Below, one piece after another: positions 10,537-21,408 of a stretch of DNA of 64,000 nt. The stretch comes from Lingula anatina (Eukaryota > Brachiopoda > Lingulata > Lingulida > Lingulidae), in NCBI RefSeq assembly GCF_001039355.2, contig NW_019775743.1:161138-225137 (forward strand), written 5' to 3'. The notes beneath the pieces were generated by a model. The model saw only the letters and a list, made by a program, of their open reading frames with translations, had not been told where the DNA came from and did no database searches. How positions within the stretch are numbered: the stretch's first letter is position 1; every line of letters begins with the position of its first letter. Position numbers and translations under genes: made by a program.

Positions 10537-10892
10537 GTGCGAGGAGGAAAATTACGGTGAATGCAAGAAGAAGCATGATTCGCTGAATTCGCAAGCGTTG
10601 CTAAGCGCTATAACTGAAAGGTGCGATGTGATTGGCTGTTGAGCCCCACTCAGTTTCAGGTGATATTGCGCACTCACTGAACGATTTTTACTTTGTTAAA
10701 CTGTTTGGATCATTCCTGATTTTTATTTTTCTGATTTCCTGGTCGCAAAGGTGATGCTATTTTTGCGACAATGGCCGCATGTTTGGTCGCATTACGATCG
10801 TTTTTTATGAGACAATAATGAAATTTATGGGTCAAATGTCGCAAAGTCGCGCCGTTTCTGTATCGCTGGTGTAAAAGTGTATTCTGAAGACT

Positions 10893-11722
10893 CTAAAGGG
10901 TTATGCCAATCAAAATTTCAAAGTTTACGGAAAAAGCTGAACGCCAGGAGATTTTTTTAAAAAAAAATGCATGCAGTGACATAATGAAAAATTTTCTTTG
11001 CTTACTTTTTTAGAAATATTCCTTTCTCTTGGTATCCAATTTCCCTCATTGAATTAATAGATGGTTTTCTTATTATTAATATTATTACTATGGTTTATAG
11101 ATATTAACCAATAAATATTTTTTGTCATTGGCAACCATTATTGATGCTTTAAAAAGTTTGAGTAGGTTTGGTGATGATGCACTTTCTTTCTAAAGGGTTA
11201 TGCCAATCAAAATTTCAAAGTTTACGGAAAAAGCTGAACGCCAGGAGATTTTTTTAAAAAAAAATGCATGCAGTGACATAATGAAAAATTTTCTTTGCTT
11301 ACTTTTTTAGAAATATTCCTTTCTCTTGGTATCCAATTTCCCTCATTGAATTAATAGATGGTTTTCTTATTATTAATATTATTACTATGGTTTATAGATA
11401 TTAACCAATAAATATTTTTTGTCATTGGCAACCATTATTGATGCTTTAAAAAGTTTGAGTAGGTTTGGTGATGATGCACTTTCTTTCTAAAGGGTTATGC
11501 CAATCAAAATTTCAAAGTTTACGGAAAAAGCTGAACGCCAGGAGATTTTTTTAAAAAAAAATGCATGCAGTGACATAATGAAAAATTTTCTTTGCTTACT
11601 TTTTTAGAAATATTCCTTTCTCTTGGTATCCAATTTCCCTCATTGAATTAATAGATGGTTTTCTTATTATTAATATTATTACTATGGTTTATAGATATTA
11701 ACCAATAAATATTTTTTGTCAT
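10893..11722. repeat. 297-bp tandem array, 2.8 copies
   Basis: Units start at ctaaagggttatgcc at 10893, 11190 and 11487, so the period is exactly 297 bp. The copies look identical over their shared length. The third stops at a single N (11723) inside tttttgtcat. The first unit joins the interrupted LTR-like repeat that flanks the hAT element. Identical copies ending at an isolated N mean either a very recent array or a misassembled one. Confidence 0.9.
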
Positions 11723-11723
11723 N

Positions 11724-12409
11724 GTAAATTGCCGTAATTTCACACTACTAATATATTCATACTGTATCGGTACCATTATTTCTTTAAATATAGCTATAGA
11801 CACATCTTTCAATTTGATTTAATTGAAAAGTCAAATCAATTTTACTTTGTTGGTTGTAAAAAAGAAAGAAAGAAAAAAAAACAGTATTGTGACAGATACT
11901 GACACATACATTGATTGTGGCTGTTAATAAAAGAAACTTCTGTTTTGAATTTTGAACCTCCCCTTTTTTTAGAGGCATATATATATATAGGTTAATTTCA
12001 TTGCTCAAATACAATATATCAAAACCAGTTTAGACGGCTCACTCTCTTCCCTTTACCAGTCTTCGACGTTAAGCGGTGGACCGTGGACCGAGTCCACTAA
12101 ATTTTCCGTCGGTCCAGTAAATATTGAAATTTAAGTGGACCGACAGTCCAGCTAAAATATTGAGAGATGCATGGGTTGCGTTGAGCAAAATTTAGAGCAC
12201 ATAAAATCAAATAAAAATTGTGTTATTTTCGCGAATATATAGTCTAAAGGGTTGTGATAACGCGAGCCATAACCAAAATAAAATGAGTGTGGCAGATGAG
12301 CCCAAACACAATGGTTGTGTGCAATGTGAGCTTTGAGAATTCTGATTGGTCAATTATATTGGGTCATCCAATCACGGTCTTGAAAGTGTGAACCACGAGG
12401 TTTTACGAA
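11724..12409. other. AT-rich spacer with hAT-like subterminal sequence
   Basis: Mostly AT-rich. Between 12065 and 12160 several ggtccagt/ggaccgac blocks occur, and the phrase gacgttaagc matches the subterminal part of the hAT element at 25106. Similar ggtccagt blocks recur at 16275-16340. They probably mark one end of the hAT copy whose coding sequence starts at 12410. Confidence 0.4.
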
Positions 12410-12656
12410 ATGGCGTTCCTGAAGCATTTTGCGAAACCCGGAGTAAAAAGAAAAGTGTTAGATCTATAAAGTCAAGAGTACGAACGAAAAAGGATAAGGA
12501 AGTTTCAAAGTTCGTGGCAGCACAGTTTTTCCTGGCTTGTGTATGACACCGAGGCTAACACCATGCATTGTAAAATCTGCCGAAGTCTGAAAAATGATTC
12601 TGGTGGGGATTCCCCCTTTATCGTGGGAACGTCAAATTTTAAGATAGATGTTGTTA
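12410..12656 (+). pseudogene. hAT transposase N-terminus (second lineage), cut off at an N
   Basis: From ATG 12410 the frame reads MAFLKHFAKPGVKRKVLDL, one in-frame TAA, then SQEYERKRIRKFQ, SWLVYDTEANTMHCKICRS and SPFIVGTSNFKIDVV. This is the N-terminal zinc-finger part of KIAA1586/ZMYM-like hAT transposases, in which MxCxxCR and xFxxGTSNFK are conserved. The sequence stops matching exactly at the isolated N (12657), where an unrelated block begins. Later parts of similar transposases appear at 16888, 20333 and 21409. Confidence 0.6.
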
Positions 12657-12660
12657 NTTG

Positions 12661-14712
12661 TCACCCCTTTGAGAAATCGTATTAGTCCTGATCACTATGA
12701 TGAAATCATGTGAGTGCAAATTATGCAAGAGGATGTAAACATCATTTCGTATGCTAGAAACAGAGACTGTAATACCCTACAAACACATCTAACAGAAGTG
12801 TCACAGAAGCACCAAATTATTTGACACCAAAGCTTTTCCACTTGGTCATTCAATCTGGAACTGTAGCTTTAGCTGAAGCCCATGAGACTTACATAAATAG
12901 GGATATTAAAAAGACTATTAATTGTCCTTCAGAATATGTTTTTTTCTAAGTTAGTTTACTATTTACCATATTAGGCTAGGGCACTGAAAAACTTGTATTT
13001 ACTTCCAAAGAGTAAAAAAATATGAACTGCCATATAAGCAAAATACAGTTAAGTTACAGTGTGAAGAAAACATTAGGCATTATATAAGGTTCATTGAATC
13101 CAATCAGTGTTCTCTCTTTAATGTAGATGTAGATAGGTTAGGTGTAGAGGAGTGTTGATGAACACACTTGCACACAGGAAAAGGTCAATGAAAACCAAAG
13201 GCAGGATTTACTTAATTTCTTGGACTTCAACATTGATGAATTTAACAAGTTTGTAAAATACACAGGAATCCTCAGCAGTATAATCCACCTAGACAGAGAA
13301 GAGGAATTTTCGAAGAGAAGTATTTGACTTTGACAGCTATAGTGACTCTGAACTGCGTGCAAGGTTTTGTTTTGGCAAAGAAGGTATTAATTTGATAGAG
13401 AGAATGTTGGAAGAGGATCTGCAGCCTGCGACTGGCAGGAGCTGTTCTCTCTCGGTGAGGGAACAAGTTCTCATTTTTTAGCGTTTTTATGCATGTGGCT
13501 CATATCTTAATTCAAGTGGTTGGTGATACTATTGGCGTCGACAAGAGCACAGTGTGCAGGGTTGTAAGAAAAGTGTCATTGGCCCTGTGCAGAAGAAAAG
13601 ATCAATTTATTCAGTTCCCGATAGATCCTTGGGAGAAGGCCACGATCCGGGGTGGCTTTTTTAGGACTGCCAGATTCCCTTGGGTCATCGGCTGTATGGA
13701 CGGTACTCACATTAACTTGAATGGGCCTGCATTCGTCAACAGAAAGAATTAGATCTACCACAGTATGAACGTTCAAGCTATATGTGACCACAAAGGTATT
13801 GATCTTTATTACATAATCAAAGCTTAAATATTATGAGCTCACCGTAAATAACACGTCCAACAAGTAGGCCCCTATTGACTGCAAAGTAAATAAAGACTAA
13901 CATGATGGAATTAAGTGCTTTTCAGTAAATTTTATTTTCAACACCTTATCATATTCTATCTCATAAATATCCCCTGTTAAGCAAAAAAGAAATCAAAGAA
14001 GTGCATGTGGTATTTGATAAGCCAGGTGATGTAAATAATTTTTATCCTAAACAAGTAGAGAGAGATAGAGGTTCAGTAGCGTTAAACATAGATGAAATTA
14101 CACATACAACTTCTCTCCCTTATGTCTGGCATGATTTCTTAAAGAATAGGTCCAATAAAAGTAAATAATTAAATTATTTAGGCACAAATTTACTGCAGAT
14201 TCACAGTGAACAGGAATACTTAGATAAAAATGCCAGACTAAGGCCGTTTAGATGGCATGTGTAAGATAGCTGTTCATGGAGGTATTATAGACAATCCTTC
14301 ATTTAGTTCCAATCACAAAAGAGGGAGACAGTTTAGTGTGGTTACAAAGTTTTGAAGATAATGTTATTATCCTTTCACCAGATATTGATGTCTTAGCAAT
14401 AGGACTAATTACGTTTGTTTGATAGTAGAGAGTACAGAAATAAGCACATTTTGATTTAAGTAGGGCTGAAACCTTATGAGGGGATATTTATGTCGATGTA
14501 AAAAGTTGCATTATTGTATATGTACTGACCCTAATTTAGGCAGTTTAGATATGGAAAAGGTTGGTAAAATCATGCAGGTTTTATTTATTTCCTCAGGTTG
14601 TGATTTTGTTTCATTCTTCAGAGGATTTGGTAAGAAAAGGTTCTATACCACTTCCAATAGGTATGCAGACTTCATATCAGGAATGAGTGCCAAGAGATCT
14701 CTTAACCAAGTA
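12661..14712. repeat. 2-kb duplicated block, copy 1
   Basis: From tcaccccttt the sequence follows 17290-19327 nearly base for base, with a few substitutions and small indels, and ends after agagatctctt. It carries the HARBI1-like and XPG-like pseudogenes. Its left edge lies 3 bp from the isolated N at 12657. Confidence 0.9.
13190..13800 (+). pseudogene. PIF/Harbinger (HARBI1-like) transposase, copy 1
   Basis: Shifting frames where needed gives FDSYSDSELRARFCFGKEG, a dL...G.S.SL region, EQVLIF-stop-RFYACGSY, then VVGDTIGVDKSTVCRVVRKV, FIQFPIDPWEK and ARFPWVIGCMDGTHIN. These are the helix-turn-helix and first catalytic aspartate (GCMDGTHI) of HARBI1-like nucleases. A further frame change gives YHSMNVQAICDHKG. 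The catalytic frame 13489-13752 is open, but the upstream stop and frame shifts make the gene non-functional. Confidence 0.8.
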
Positions 14713-14713
14713 C
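13975..14713 (+). pseudogene. XPG/PIN-like gene-family copy, copy 1
   Basis: Broken translation: EVHVVFDKPGDVNNFYPKQV, then VWHDFLKNRSNKS, GDSLVWLQSFEDNVIILSPD and VLAIGLI. After shifts comes MEKVGKIMQVLFISSGCDFV-SFFRGFGKKRFY. The SGCD-x4-F-x-G-x-GK block resembles the helix-two-turn-helix entry of XPG/FEN1-like nucleases, but the nuclease call is by motif resemblance only. Block order equals that at 2455-2945. Several stops make it dead; the match to copy 2 ends at 14712. Confidence 0.5.
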
Positions 14714-15253
14714 AGTTTTGTGCAGAGAAGATGACATTACGGATACGGATAAACGACCCTAATCTTACGTATCGCAAATTTAACATAATTACAGGGTAAA
14801 CACAATAGGCCACAATGCTTAGCGTAAGTCAGCTGGGTTACGGGAAGTAAGTCGAGTTGGCCTCGTTTGAGGTGATGAGTGACAGCCTTAATTGCCACCT
14901 CTTCCTCTACTGATGCTGCTGAGCGACAGCGTTAATTGTCATCTCCCAAGTCCCAGCCGCTTATCTGATTATCTGCCCGACTGCACACAATCATTGTTCA
15001 TCTATATGGGGCACGCTTTCATGGTATTCGTCCTTTAGATAGTATTTTAGATAGTATTTTCTTTCTTAACGATGTCTTGGTTCTCAAGGCTCAGTTACAA
15101 TATAAAATATTACTCCTAAAATGGTTTCAATAGACATTTTTGCTGCGTATATAGCACATAGTTACTTATTTTTTTGCTGTTAATTGTGTTGTAAATTTCA
15201 AATTTCCCATGTGTTGTTGATTCTGAATGTTGAAAATAAAGGATCCATAACCC
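14714..15253. other. unassigned sequence
   Basis: The first ~90 bp continues an open frame after the duplicated block (NDPNLTYRKFNIITG, then stop). The rest shows no gene. A short inverted-phase pair, gatgagtgacagc...ttaattg and gctgagcgacagc...ttaattg (14872-14963), is an imperfect ~64-bp duplication. Confidence 0.35.
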
Positions 15254-15495
15254 TAAGCCAAGGTCCCTACTACGTTTTGGACGCACGGTTTTCAGGTTAC
15301 TAGCGTCCGGCTAGGACGTAGCGAGATCGCACGTAGCGGCTGTTGAACATGTCGAAAAGTTTCTACGCGCTGTTTGCGTCCTCCAAAAGTCGCACGATGG
15401 TCGTGCTCCTCACGCACGAACTCCCACTTTTCCCCCATTTTTATGGCTGTAGGCCACACGTAGCAGCCCGTACGTTCGGTTGGGACCTAGGCTTA
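15254..15495. repeat. MITE-like element with AGGTCCC termini
   Basis: taagccaaggtccct at 15254 is mirrored by gggacctaggctta at 15481-15495 (about 16 bp, two or three mismatches). The ~240-bp interior is GC-richer than its flanks and has no ORF. TA occurs at both edges, as expected for a TA-target element. The superfamily is uncertain. Confidence 0.5.
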
Positions 15496-15547
15496 AGACG
15501 GCGTATTTTACGTTTTTCCTTGAGTCATCAATTTCATCTCAAATTAT

Positions 15548-15940
15548 NNNNNNNNNNNNNNNNNNNNNNNNNNNNNNNNNNNNNNNNNNNNNNNNNNNNN
15601 NNNNNNNNNNNNNNNNNNNNNNNNNNNNNNNNNNNNNNNNNNNNNNNNNNNNNNNNNNNNNNNNNNNNNNNNNNNNNNNNNNNNNNNNNNNNNNNNNNNN
15701 NNNNNNNNNNNNNNNNNNNNNNNNNNNNNNNNNNNNNNNNNNNNNNNNNNNNNNNNNNNNNNNNNNNNNNNNNNNNNNNNNNNNNNNNNNNNNNNNNNNN
15801 NNNNNNNNNNNNNNNNNNNNNNNNNNNNNNNNNNNNNNNNNNNNNNNNNNNNNNNNNNNNNNNNNNNNNNNNNNNNNNNNNNNNNNNNNNNNNNNNNNNN
15901 NNNNNNNNNNNNNNNNNNNNNNNNNNNNNNNNNNNNNNNN
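15548..15940. other. assembly gap of 393 N
   Basis: A run of N from 15548 to 15940. The open frames that seem to cross it are artefacts of translating N. Confidence 1.
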
Positions 15941-16179
15941 TTTTTTTACTTAAATTAAATCAAGACATTGCTGTTATAATAAAATGTTATTGCTGTGTGA
16001 ATACTTATGAAATGTTTTCAAATAAAATTATCAAAATTTAATAGTCACTTTTTATTAAGTAAGGTTATGTATTATTTCTTTTTTTATTCTGTATTATTAT
16101 CATTTATTAAATTATTTATTTATTTATAATTAAATTATTGCCAATTTCATTTACTATAAACATCTCATCTTTTTTTTAG

Positions 16180-16181
16180 AA

Positions 16182-16212
<31 letters not shown>

Positions 16213-16214
16213 AT
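16180..16214. repeat. (AAAT)n microsatellite
   Basis: About nine consecutive aaat units in an already AT-rich stretch (15941-16270) that holds no gene. Confidence 0.9.
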
Positions 16215-16359
16215 TTGGTACAAAAACATCAGCCTTATTTATTATTTTCTTTTAAAACAAAAATTATTAGAATTGGTCCAGTAAAAGTTGGTTCGGTCCA
16301 GTAGGAATTGCAGTCTTGGTGGACCAAAAGTCCACTAATTAAAAAATTTATTCGTGAAG

Positions 16360-16610
16360 ACTGCTTTACTTCCCCAGCAAGCAGTGTGCCTACACAGTTC
16401 AACAGTCACAATGTTTTAATTGTTGGGGATTCTATGTTAACTAATCTTAAAGAAAACTTTTCTTCATTTTTGGACCTTCACACCACAATATTATCAATTT
16501 ACGGTGCCAAAACTGAGTAGGTTTATTCAGGCATACAAAAAGCAAACCTGTCTCTTGCGAATTATAAAATTTTGGTATTGCATGTCGGCACCAATAACAT
16601 CAAATTACCC
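16360..16610 (+). pseudogene. SGNH-hydrolase-like fragment
   Basis: NVLIVGDSMLTNLKENFSSF carries the GDS block of SGNH/GDSL esterases. After a TAG stop the same region gives ANYKILVLHVGTNNIKL, matching the later GTNN block (V-x-HVGTNN). Domains of this type occur in ORF1 of some non-LTR retrotransposons and in invertebrate multi-copy genes. The stop and the short length indicate a dead fragment. The catalytic Asp-His end is not present. Confidence 0.5.
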
Positions 16611-16887
16611 AAGGATGTGAAGTCAAAGTACAGTGTTGCTGTAGCCAGGAACGAGGGACTTCCTTGAGGCCATCATTTGTAATATAGATAAAAGGTGAAC
16701 ATTAATATTTCCAACATTTATATTTTTTGAAGTTCTACTTCTGATGTGAGTTGACATTATATTTCTCAACATTATAATTATACCAAGTTTCATTTCCCTG
16801 ACTTGCATCGGACTTATTTTAACAGTGTCACTTTAAGGTTTATAATTCTGATTGAAGTATTTAAATCGTGACCTTTTTTCCCAACAG

Positions 16888-17280
16888 ATTCCTACACAAG
16901 GAACTTTTAACAGCATTTTGTGTATTGGGAATGAAACCCAGTTTCTCTTTGGAAAAGGAATCCCTAAACACCTGGGGTGATGAGAAATCAAAGATTCTGT
17001 TGGAGCATTTTGGTCAAAGTCAGATACACAAATACAAGGACAAGAGCATGGTATCACAACCCGTATTAAATTTGGAAGAATGCCAATAAAAATGCGGACT
17101 GGCAAAAAATAAAAATAAATAAATAATACATAAAAAAAAGTTGTGGTGGCACAGCAGTACCCAAGAGACTCTACTGCTCATTCGTGGGGGCTCATTGCAC
17201 AGCATTATGGACAACACTCCAAATTTAATTAAATATGTTTCATTTGCTCTGGTACATCCTACATCTGATTCTCAACCCAA
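16888..17280 (+). pseudogene. hAT transposase late-central fragment
   Basis: The frame starting FLHKELLTAFCVLGMKPSFS includes WGDEKSKILLEHFGQ and ends LNLEEC-Q-stop. In ZNF862/KIAA1586-like transposases a (Y/W)G-x-E-x3-L-x2-HF segment precedes the dimerisation region. The following bases translate, after shifts, to TPNLIKYVSFALVHPTSDSQ, a degraded version of the NI-x-K-L-x6-L-x-LP-x-SSA block. It is interrupted by an AT-rich stretch and then by the duplicated block at 17290. Confidence 0.45.
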
Positions 17281-17289
17281 AACCAAATC

Positions 17290-19327
17290 GTCACCCCTTT
17301 GAGAAATCGTATTAGTCCTGATCACTATGATGAAATCATGTGAGTGCAAATTATGCAAGAGGATGTAAACATCATTTCGTATGCTAGAAACAGAGACTGT
17401 AATACCCTACAAACACATCTAACAGAAGTGTCACAGAAGCACCAAATTATTTGACACCAAAGCTTTTCCACTTGGTCATTCAATCTGGAACTGTAGCTTT
17501 AGCTGAGGCCCATGAGACTTACATAAATAGGGATATTAAAAAGACTATTAATTGTCCTTCAGAATATGTTTTTTTCTAAGTTAGTTTACTATTTACCATA
17601 TTAGGCTAGGGCACTGAAAAACTTGTATTTACTTCCAAAGAGTAAAAAAATATGAACTGCCATATAAGCAAAATACAGTTAAGTTACAGTGTGAAGAAAA
17701 CATTAGGCATTATATAAGGTTCATTGAATCCAATCAGTGTTCTCTCTTTAATGTAGATGTAGATAGGTTAGGTGTAGAGGAGTGTTGATGAACACACTTG
17801 CACACAGGAAAAGGTCAATGAAAACCAAAGGCAGGATTTACTTAATTTCTTGGACTTCAACATTGATGAATTTAACAAGTTTGTAAAATACACAAGAATC
17901 CTCAGCAGTATAATCCACCTAGACAGAGAAGAGGAATTTTTGAAGAGAAGTATTTGACTTTGACAGCTATAGTGACTCTGAACTGCGTGCAAGGTTTTGT
18001 TTTGGCAAAGAAGGTATTAATTTGATAGAGAGAATGTTGGAAGAGGATCTGCAGCCTGCGACTGGCAGGAGCTGTTCTCTCTCATTGAGGGAACAAGTTC
18101 TCATTTTTTAGTGTTTTTATGCCTGTGGCTCATATCTTCAAGTGGTTGGTGATACTATTGGCGTCGACAAGAGCACAGTGTGCAGGGTTGTAAGAAAAGT
18201 GTCATTGGCCCTGTGCAGAAGAAAAGATCAATTCATTCAGTTCCCGATAGATCCTTGGGAGAAGGCCACGATCCGGGGTGGCTTTTTTAGGACTGCCAGA
18301 TTCCCTTGGGTCATCGGCTGTATGGACGGTACTCACATTAACTTGGGCCTGCATTCGTCAACAAAAAGAATTAGATCTACCACAGTATGAACGTTCAAGC
18401 TATATGTGACCACAAAGGTATTGATCTTTATTACATAATCAAAGCTTAAATATTATGAGCTCACACGTCCAACAAGTAGGCCCCTATTGACTGCAAAGTA
18501 AATAAAGACTAACATGATGGAATTAAGTGCTTTTAAGTAAATTTTATTTTCAACACCTTATCATATTCTATCTCATAAATATCCCCTGTTAAGCAAAAAA
18601 GAAATCAAAGAAGTGCATGTGGTATTTGATAAGCCAGGTGATGTAAATAATTTTTATCCTGAACAAGTAGAGAGAGACAGATAGGGGTTCAGTAGTGTTA
18701 AACATATATGAAATTACACATACAACTTCTCTTCATTATGTCTGGCATGATTTTCTAAAGAATAGGTCCAATAAAAGTAAATAATTAAATTATTTAGGCA
18801 CAAATTTACTGCAGACTCACAGTGAACAGGAATACTTAGATAAAAATGCCAGACTAAGGCTGCTTAGATGGCATGTGTAAGATAGCTGTTCATGGAGGTA
18901 TTATAGACAATCCTTCATTTAGTTCCAATCACAAAAGAGGGAGACAGTTTAGTGTGGTTACAAAGTTTTGAAGATAATGTTATTATCCTTTCACCAGATA
19001 TTGATGTCTTAGCAATAGGACTAATTACGTTTGTTTGATAGAAGAGAGTACAGAAATAAGCACATTTTGATTTAAGTAGGGCTGAAACCTTATGAGGGGA
19101 TATTTATGTCGATGTAAAAAGTTGCATTATTGTCTACATACTGACCCTAATTTAAGCAGTTTAGATATGGAAAAGGTTGGTAAAATCATGCAGGTTTTAT
19201 TTATTTCCTCAGGTTGTGATTTTGTTTCATTCTTCAGAGGATTTGGTAAGAAAAGGTTCTATACCACTTCCTATAGGTATGCAGACTTCATATCAGGAAT
19301 GAGTGCCAAGAGATCTCTTGACCAAGT
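17290..19327. repeat. 2-kb duplicated block, copy 2
   Basis: Near-identical to 12661-14712. Visible differences include a missing attca near 18136, a lost aat near 18343 and a few substitutions. Unlike copy 1, it continues past the shared end with sequence that still fits the XPG-like family, so copy 2 is the more complete copy. Confidence 0.9.
17820..18420 (+). pseudogene. PIF/Harbinger (HARBI1-like) transposase, copy 2
   Basis: Same blocks as the copy at 13190: VVGDTIGVDKSTVCRVVRKV, FIQFPIDPWEK, ARFPWVIGCMDGTHIN. The same in-frame stop before RFYACGSY is present (copy 1 has agcg and this copy agtg just after it), so the gene was dead before the block was duplicated. A 3-bp loss follows the GTHI motif. 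Confidence 0.8.
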
Positions 19328-19470
19328 AGGCATAGGAGATTTTAAAAGTGGGCTTCAAACATTTCCCTAATATTTGTCTCAGCAAGTGAAATAAGAGAAA
19401 ACACATGCTGTTTGGAAAAATACTAGAAAGATGTGAACCCAGTCCCAAACACACACAAGAAGACACACAT
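18595..19470 (+). pseudogene. XPG/PIN-like gene-family copy, copy 2 (longest)
   Basis: Carries the same motifs as 13975-14713, and the frame then continues DQVGIGDFKSGLQTFP, with further family-like sequence in shifted frames (HMLFGKILERCEP). It has the same stops as copy 1 in the shared part. Motif resemblance to XPG-like nucleases is the only functional clue. Confidence 0.5.
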
Positions 19471-20280
19471 TGTGAAGGAAAATGTCCCACACAGCGTATT
19501 AGTAGGTGATGTTTCTGAAGGTGAGGTATTTAATGAGATAATCATTAGGTGCAAGTCTGACTCTTATACCTGTAGTTCCTCAGATACTGAAACTAGTGAT
19601 AGCTCCTCAGAAAGTGAAGCAAATGCTAGTTCCTCAGAGAGTGAAGCCATGCAGTGATGATGTTAATGATGGCCTTACATGTGGTACAGAAAATGTGGTA
19701 CAAGATAGTATCAAAGTCAGTAAGCAGCATCATGCTTGTCATGAAGCAGCCATGGAAAGTTAAGATCATACATTTCCAAACGTCACTATAGAATTGTGGG
19801 CGTTATTTTAAAATGCAATTTCTGCAAAGAAATCTAATTTCTAACACTTTTAAATGGCCATGCTTTCTAGCCAGTGAGCGCATTGCTACAAGGTTTGTTT
19901 TCTGTGGCCCTCTTACATTGATAGGAACAGACCCTATTACTATTGAAGATTTTTCTGCTGTGGAAAAGGCCATCTCTGTTGTTAACAAATATGTGAACAA
20001 GAAGTAATTAAACCTTTATTAGGTATTATTTGTTCAAGTTTTCCACCATATACTTTGTAGAAAGGAAAAATTTACCTCTTTATGAAAAAATGATTGTTTG
20101 TATACTAATTAGTTAGTTGATCATTCTGTTCAACTAAATAAAGTTGTTTTAAAATCTCCTTAGTGGGTTTTTTTGTTTGTTTTTTTAGGTAAATCTTGAA
20201 ATTCCAATACATATGTGAAAATAAGTTCTAAATCATATTTAATACAAAGCCTAAAAGTTTGAACATAACCAACTTTTTAC
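19471..20280 (+). other. unclassified decayed coding-like sequence and 3' end
   Basis: Short open frames follow one another: a serine-rich one to 19657 (SSSDTETSDSSSESEA) and one at 19813-20007 ending VVNKYVNKK-stop. AATAAA lies near 20137. It could be the last exon of the XPG-like gene or an unrelated gene. No family is recognised. Confidence 0.3.
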
Positions 20281-20332
20281 ATCATTTTTCAATAATTTAC
20301 ATCATTACTTTCACAGATTATGTCCGTTACTT

Positions 20333-20518
20333 ATGTCCGTTACCATCACCCAGCAATCAACATCACTTAAAGCTGGTAAAAACGGCAGATTGCATCCCCA
20401 AACACTGAATGATCTTCTGACCATTAAACTGGAAGGACCAACTGTTGCTAAATTTGACCCAATGAGAGCAATGAAAATGTGGTGGGTAAGTAAACAAGCA
20501 GTTAAAACTAGAAGATGA
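20333..20518 (+). pseudogene. hAT transposase extreme C-terminus
   Basis: RLHPQTLNDLLTIKLEGP and FDPMRAMKMWW match the end of ZNF862/KIAA1586-like hAT transposases (N-L-x2-L-L-x-I-x-L-EGP, then a W-rich tail). The preceding dimerisation core is missing. It lies upstream of the central fragment at 21409 on the same strand, the reverse of normal order, so the two belong to different copies or the locus is scrambled. Confidence 0.55.
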
Positions 20519-21336
20519 GAGAGGCGATACCGCCTCCGGGTATCGTACCACCAGCTGGAGGAAGCGCATTCGTATGTAAAGGCAAAAAAAGGACACCACC
20601 TCTAGTGTTGTGCTTGACAAAATCTACAAAATATTTTTATTGAAAATTAAAATTTAAAACAAAATCATGGGGAAGAGTAAAAGTTTAAATTCAAATTTGT
20701 GAAGTGCCATTCATGGCGAAAAGAAGGTCAAAGGTCAATTTTAATACCACAGATTGTCAGTATATGACTTCTTATTCAAGTTCAGTAGTAACTATGGGCA
20801 TATCTATGCCAGTTTTAAAGGTATAAGCATCAAAAAAGTTGCAAAATTCAGTTCTTAGTGAAAAGTAGGTCTATGATGGGGTGTAGAAATGCCATGGGGG
20901 TTCAGCTGAAAAAAAATTAACCCCTACTTACTACAATTTCATTGCACAGCACACAAGCGTGCACTGTGTACAGAAAAAGCTGCTTCTAAGTTAGTAATGC
21001 AAAAATATTTGAGTTTAGACTTATTTTATATTTAATTTCATTGCATTATTTCATTTCTAATAGTATTCTTTTTACTATTTTTGATGTGTAAATTGTAAAA
21101 TGATTGGTTGCAATTTGCCCAGTGCCCTGCCACACATTTTTTTTTTATCAAAATCAAAACAAAACTGATTTAAACTAAACAAAACAGATTTAAGATCTTA
21201 TAAGTCATTATTAATATATTAAAACTGTTTGTTTGAAATTCAGAAGTAATTATTGTCCTCAGTATTATTTCCAATGTTTACCTAAGTATTAATGAATTTG
21301 TGTTGACAAAGCTTCATTTTTTTCACATTATTTTAA
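20519..21336. other. no recognised feature
   Basis: AT-rich sequence with no coding signal, no inverted repeat with a clear boundary and no partner elsewhere in the window. Confidence 0.5.
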
Positions 21337-21408
21337 TTGAAGGTGACATTCATACCCAGTTACAAAGACACATTGACTTTCATCTACTATTACTTCAAGA
21401 TGTCATTG

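Larger units (their letters stand above)
8556..10868 (-). mobile_element. hAT transposon with matching termini, internally rearranged
   Basis: The left end cagtgatacagaaac at 8556 pairs with the right end gtttctgtatcgctg at 10854-10868 (15-bp inverted repeats, one mismatch). The 6-bp gtgtaa abuts both ends, and uninterrupted versions of the flanking repeat at 8050-8070 and 22010-22030 lack the insert. Inside are two halves of one transposase on opposite strands, described separately. A hAT target duplication is usually 8 bp; only six match here, so either the outermost bases mutated or this lineage differs. Confidence 0.75.

Noticed and set aside
15343-16041. Open frames of 157-232 codons across the N gap
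   Set aside because: Most of the frame is untranslatable N; the flanks show no coding character.
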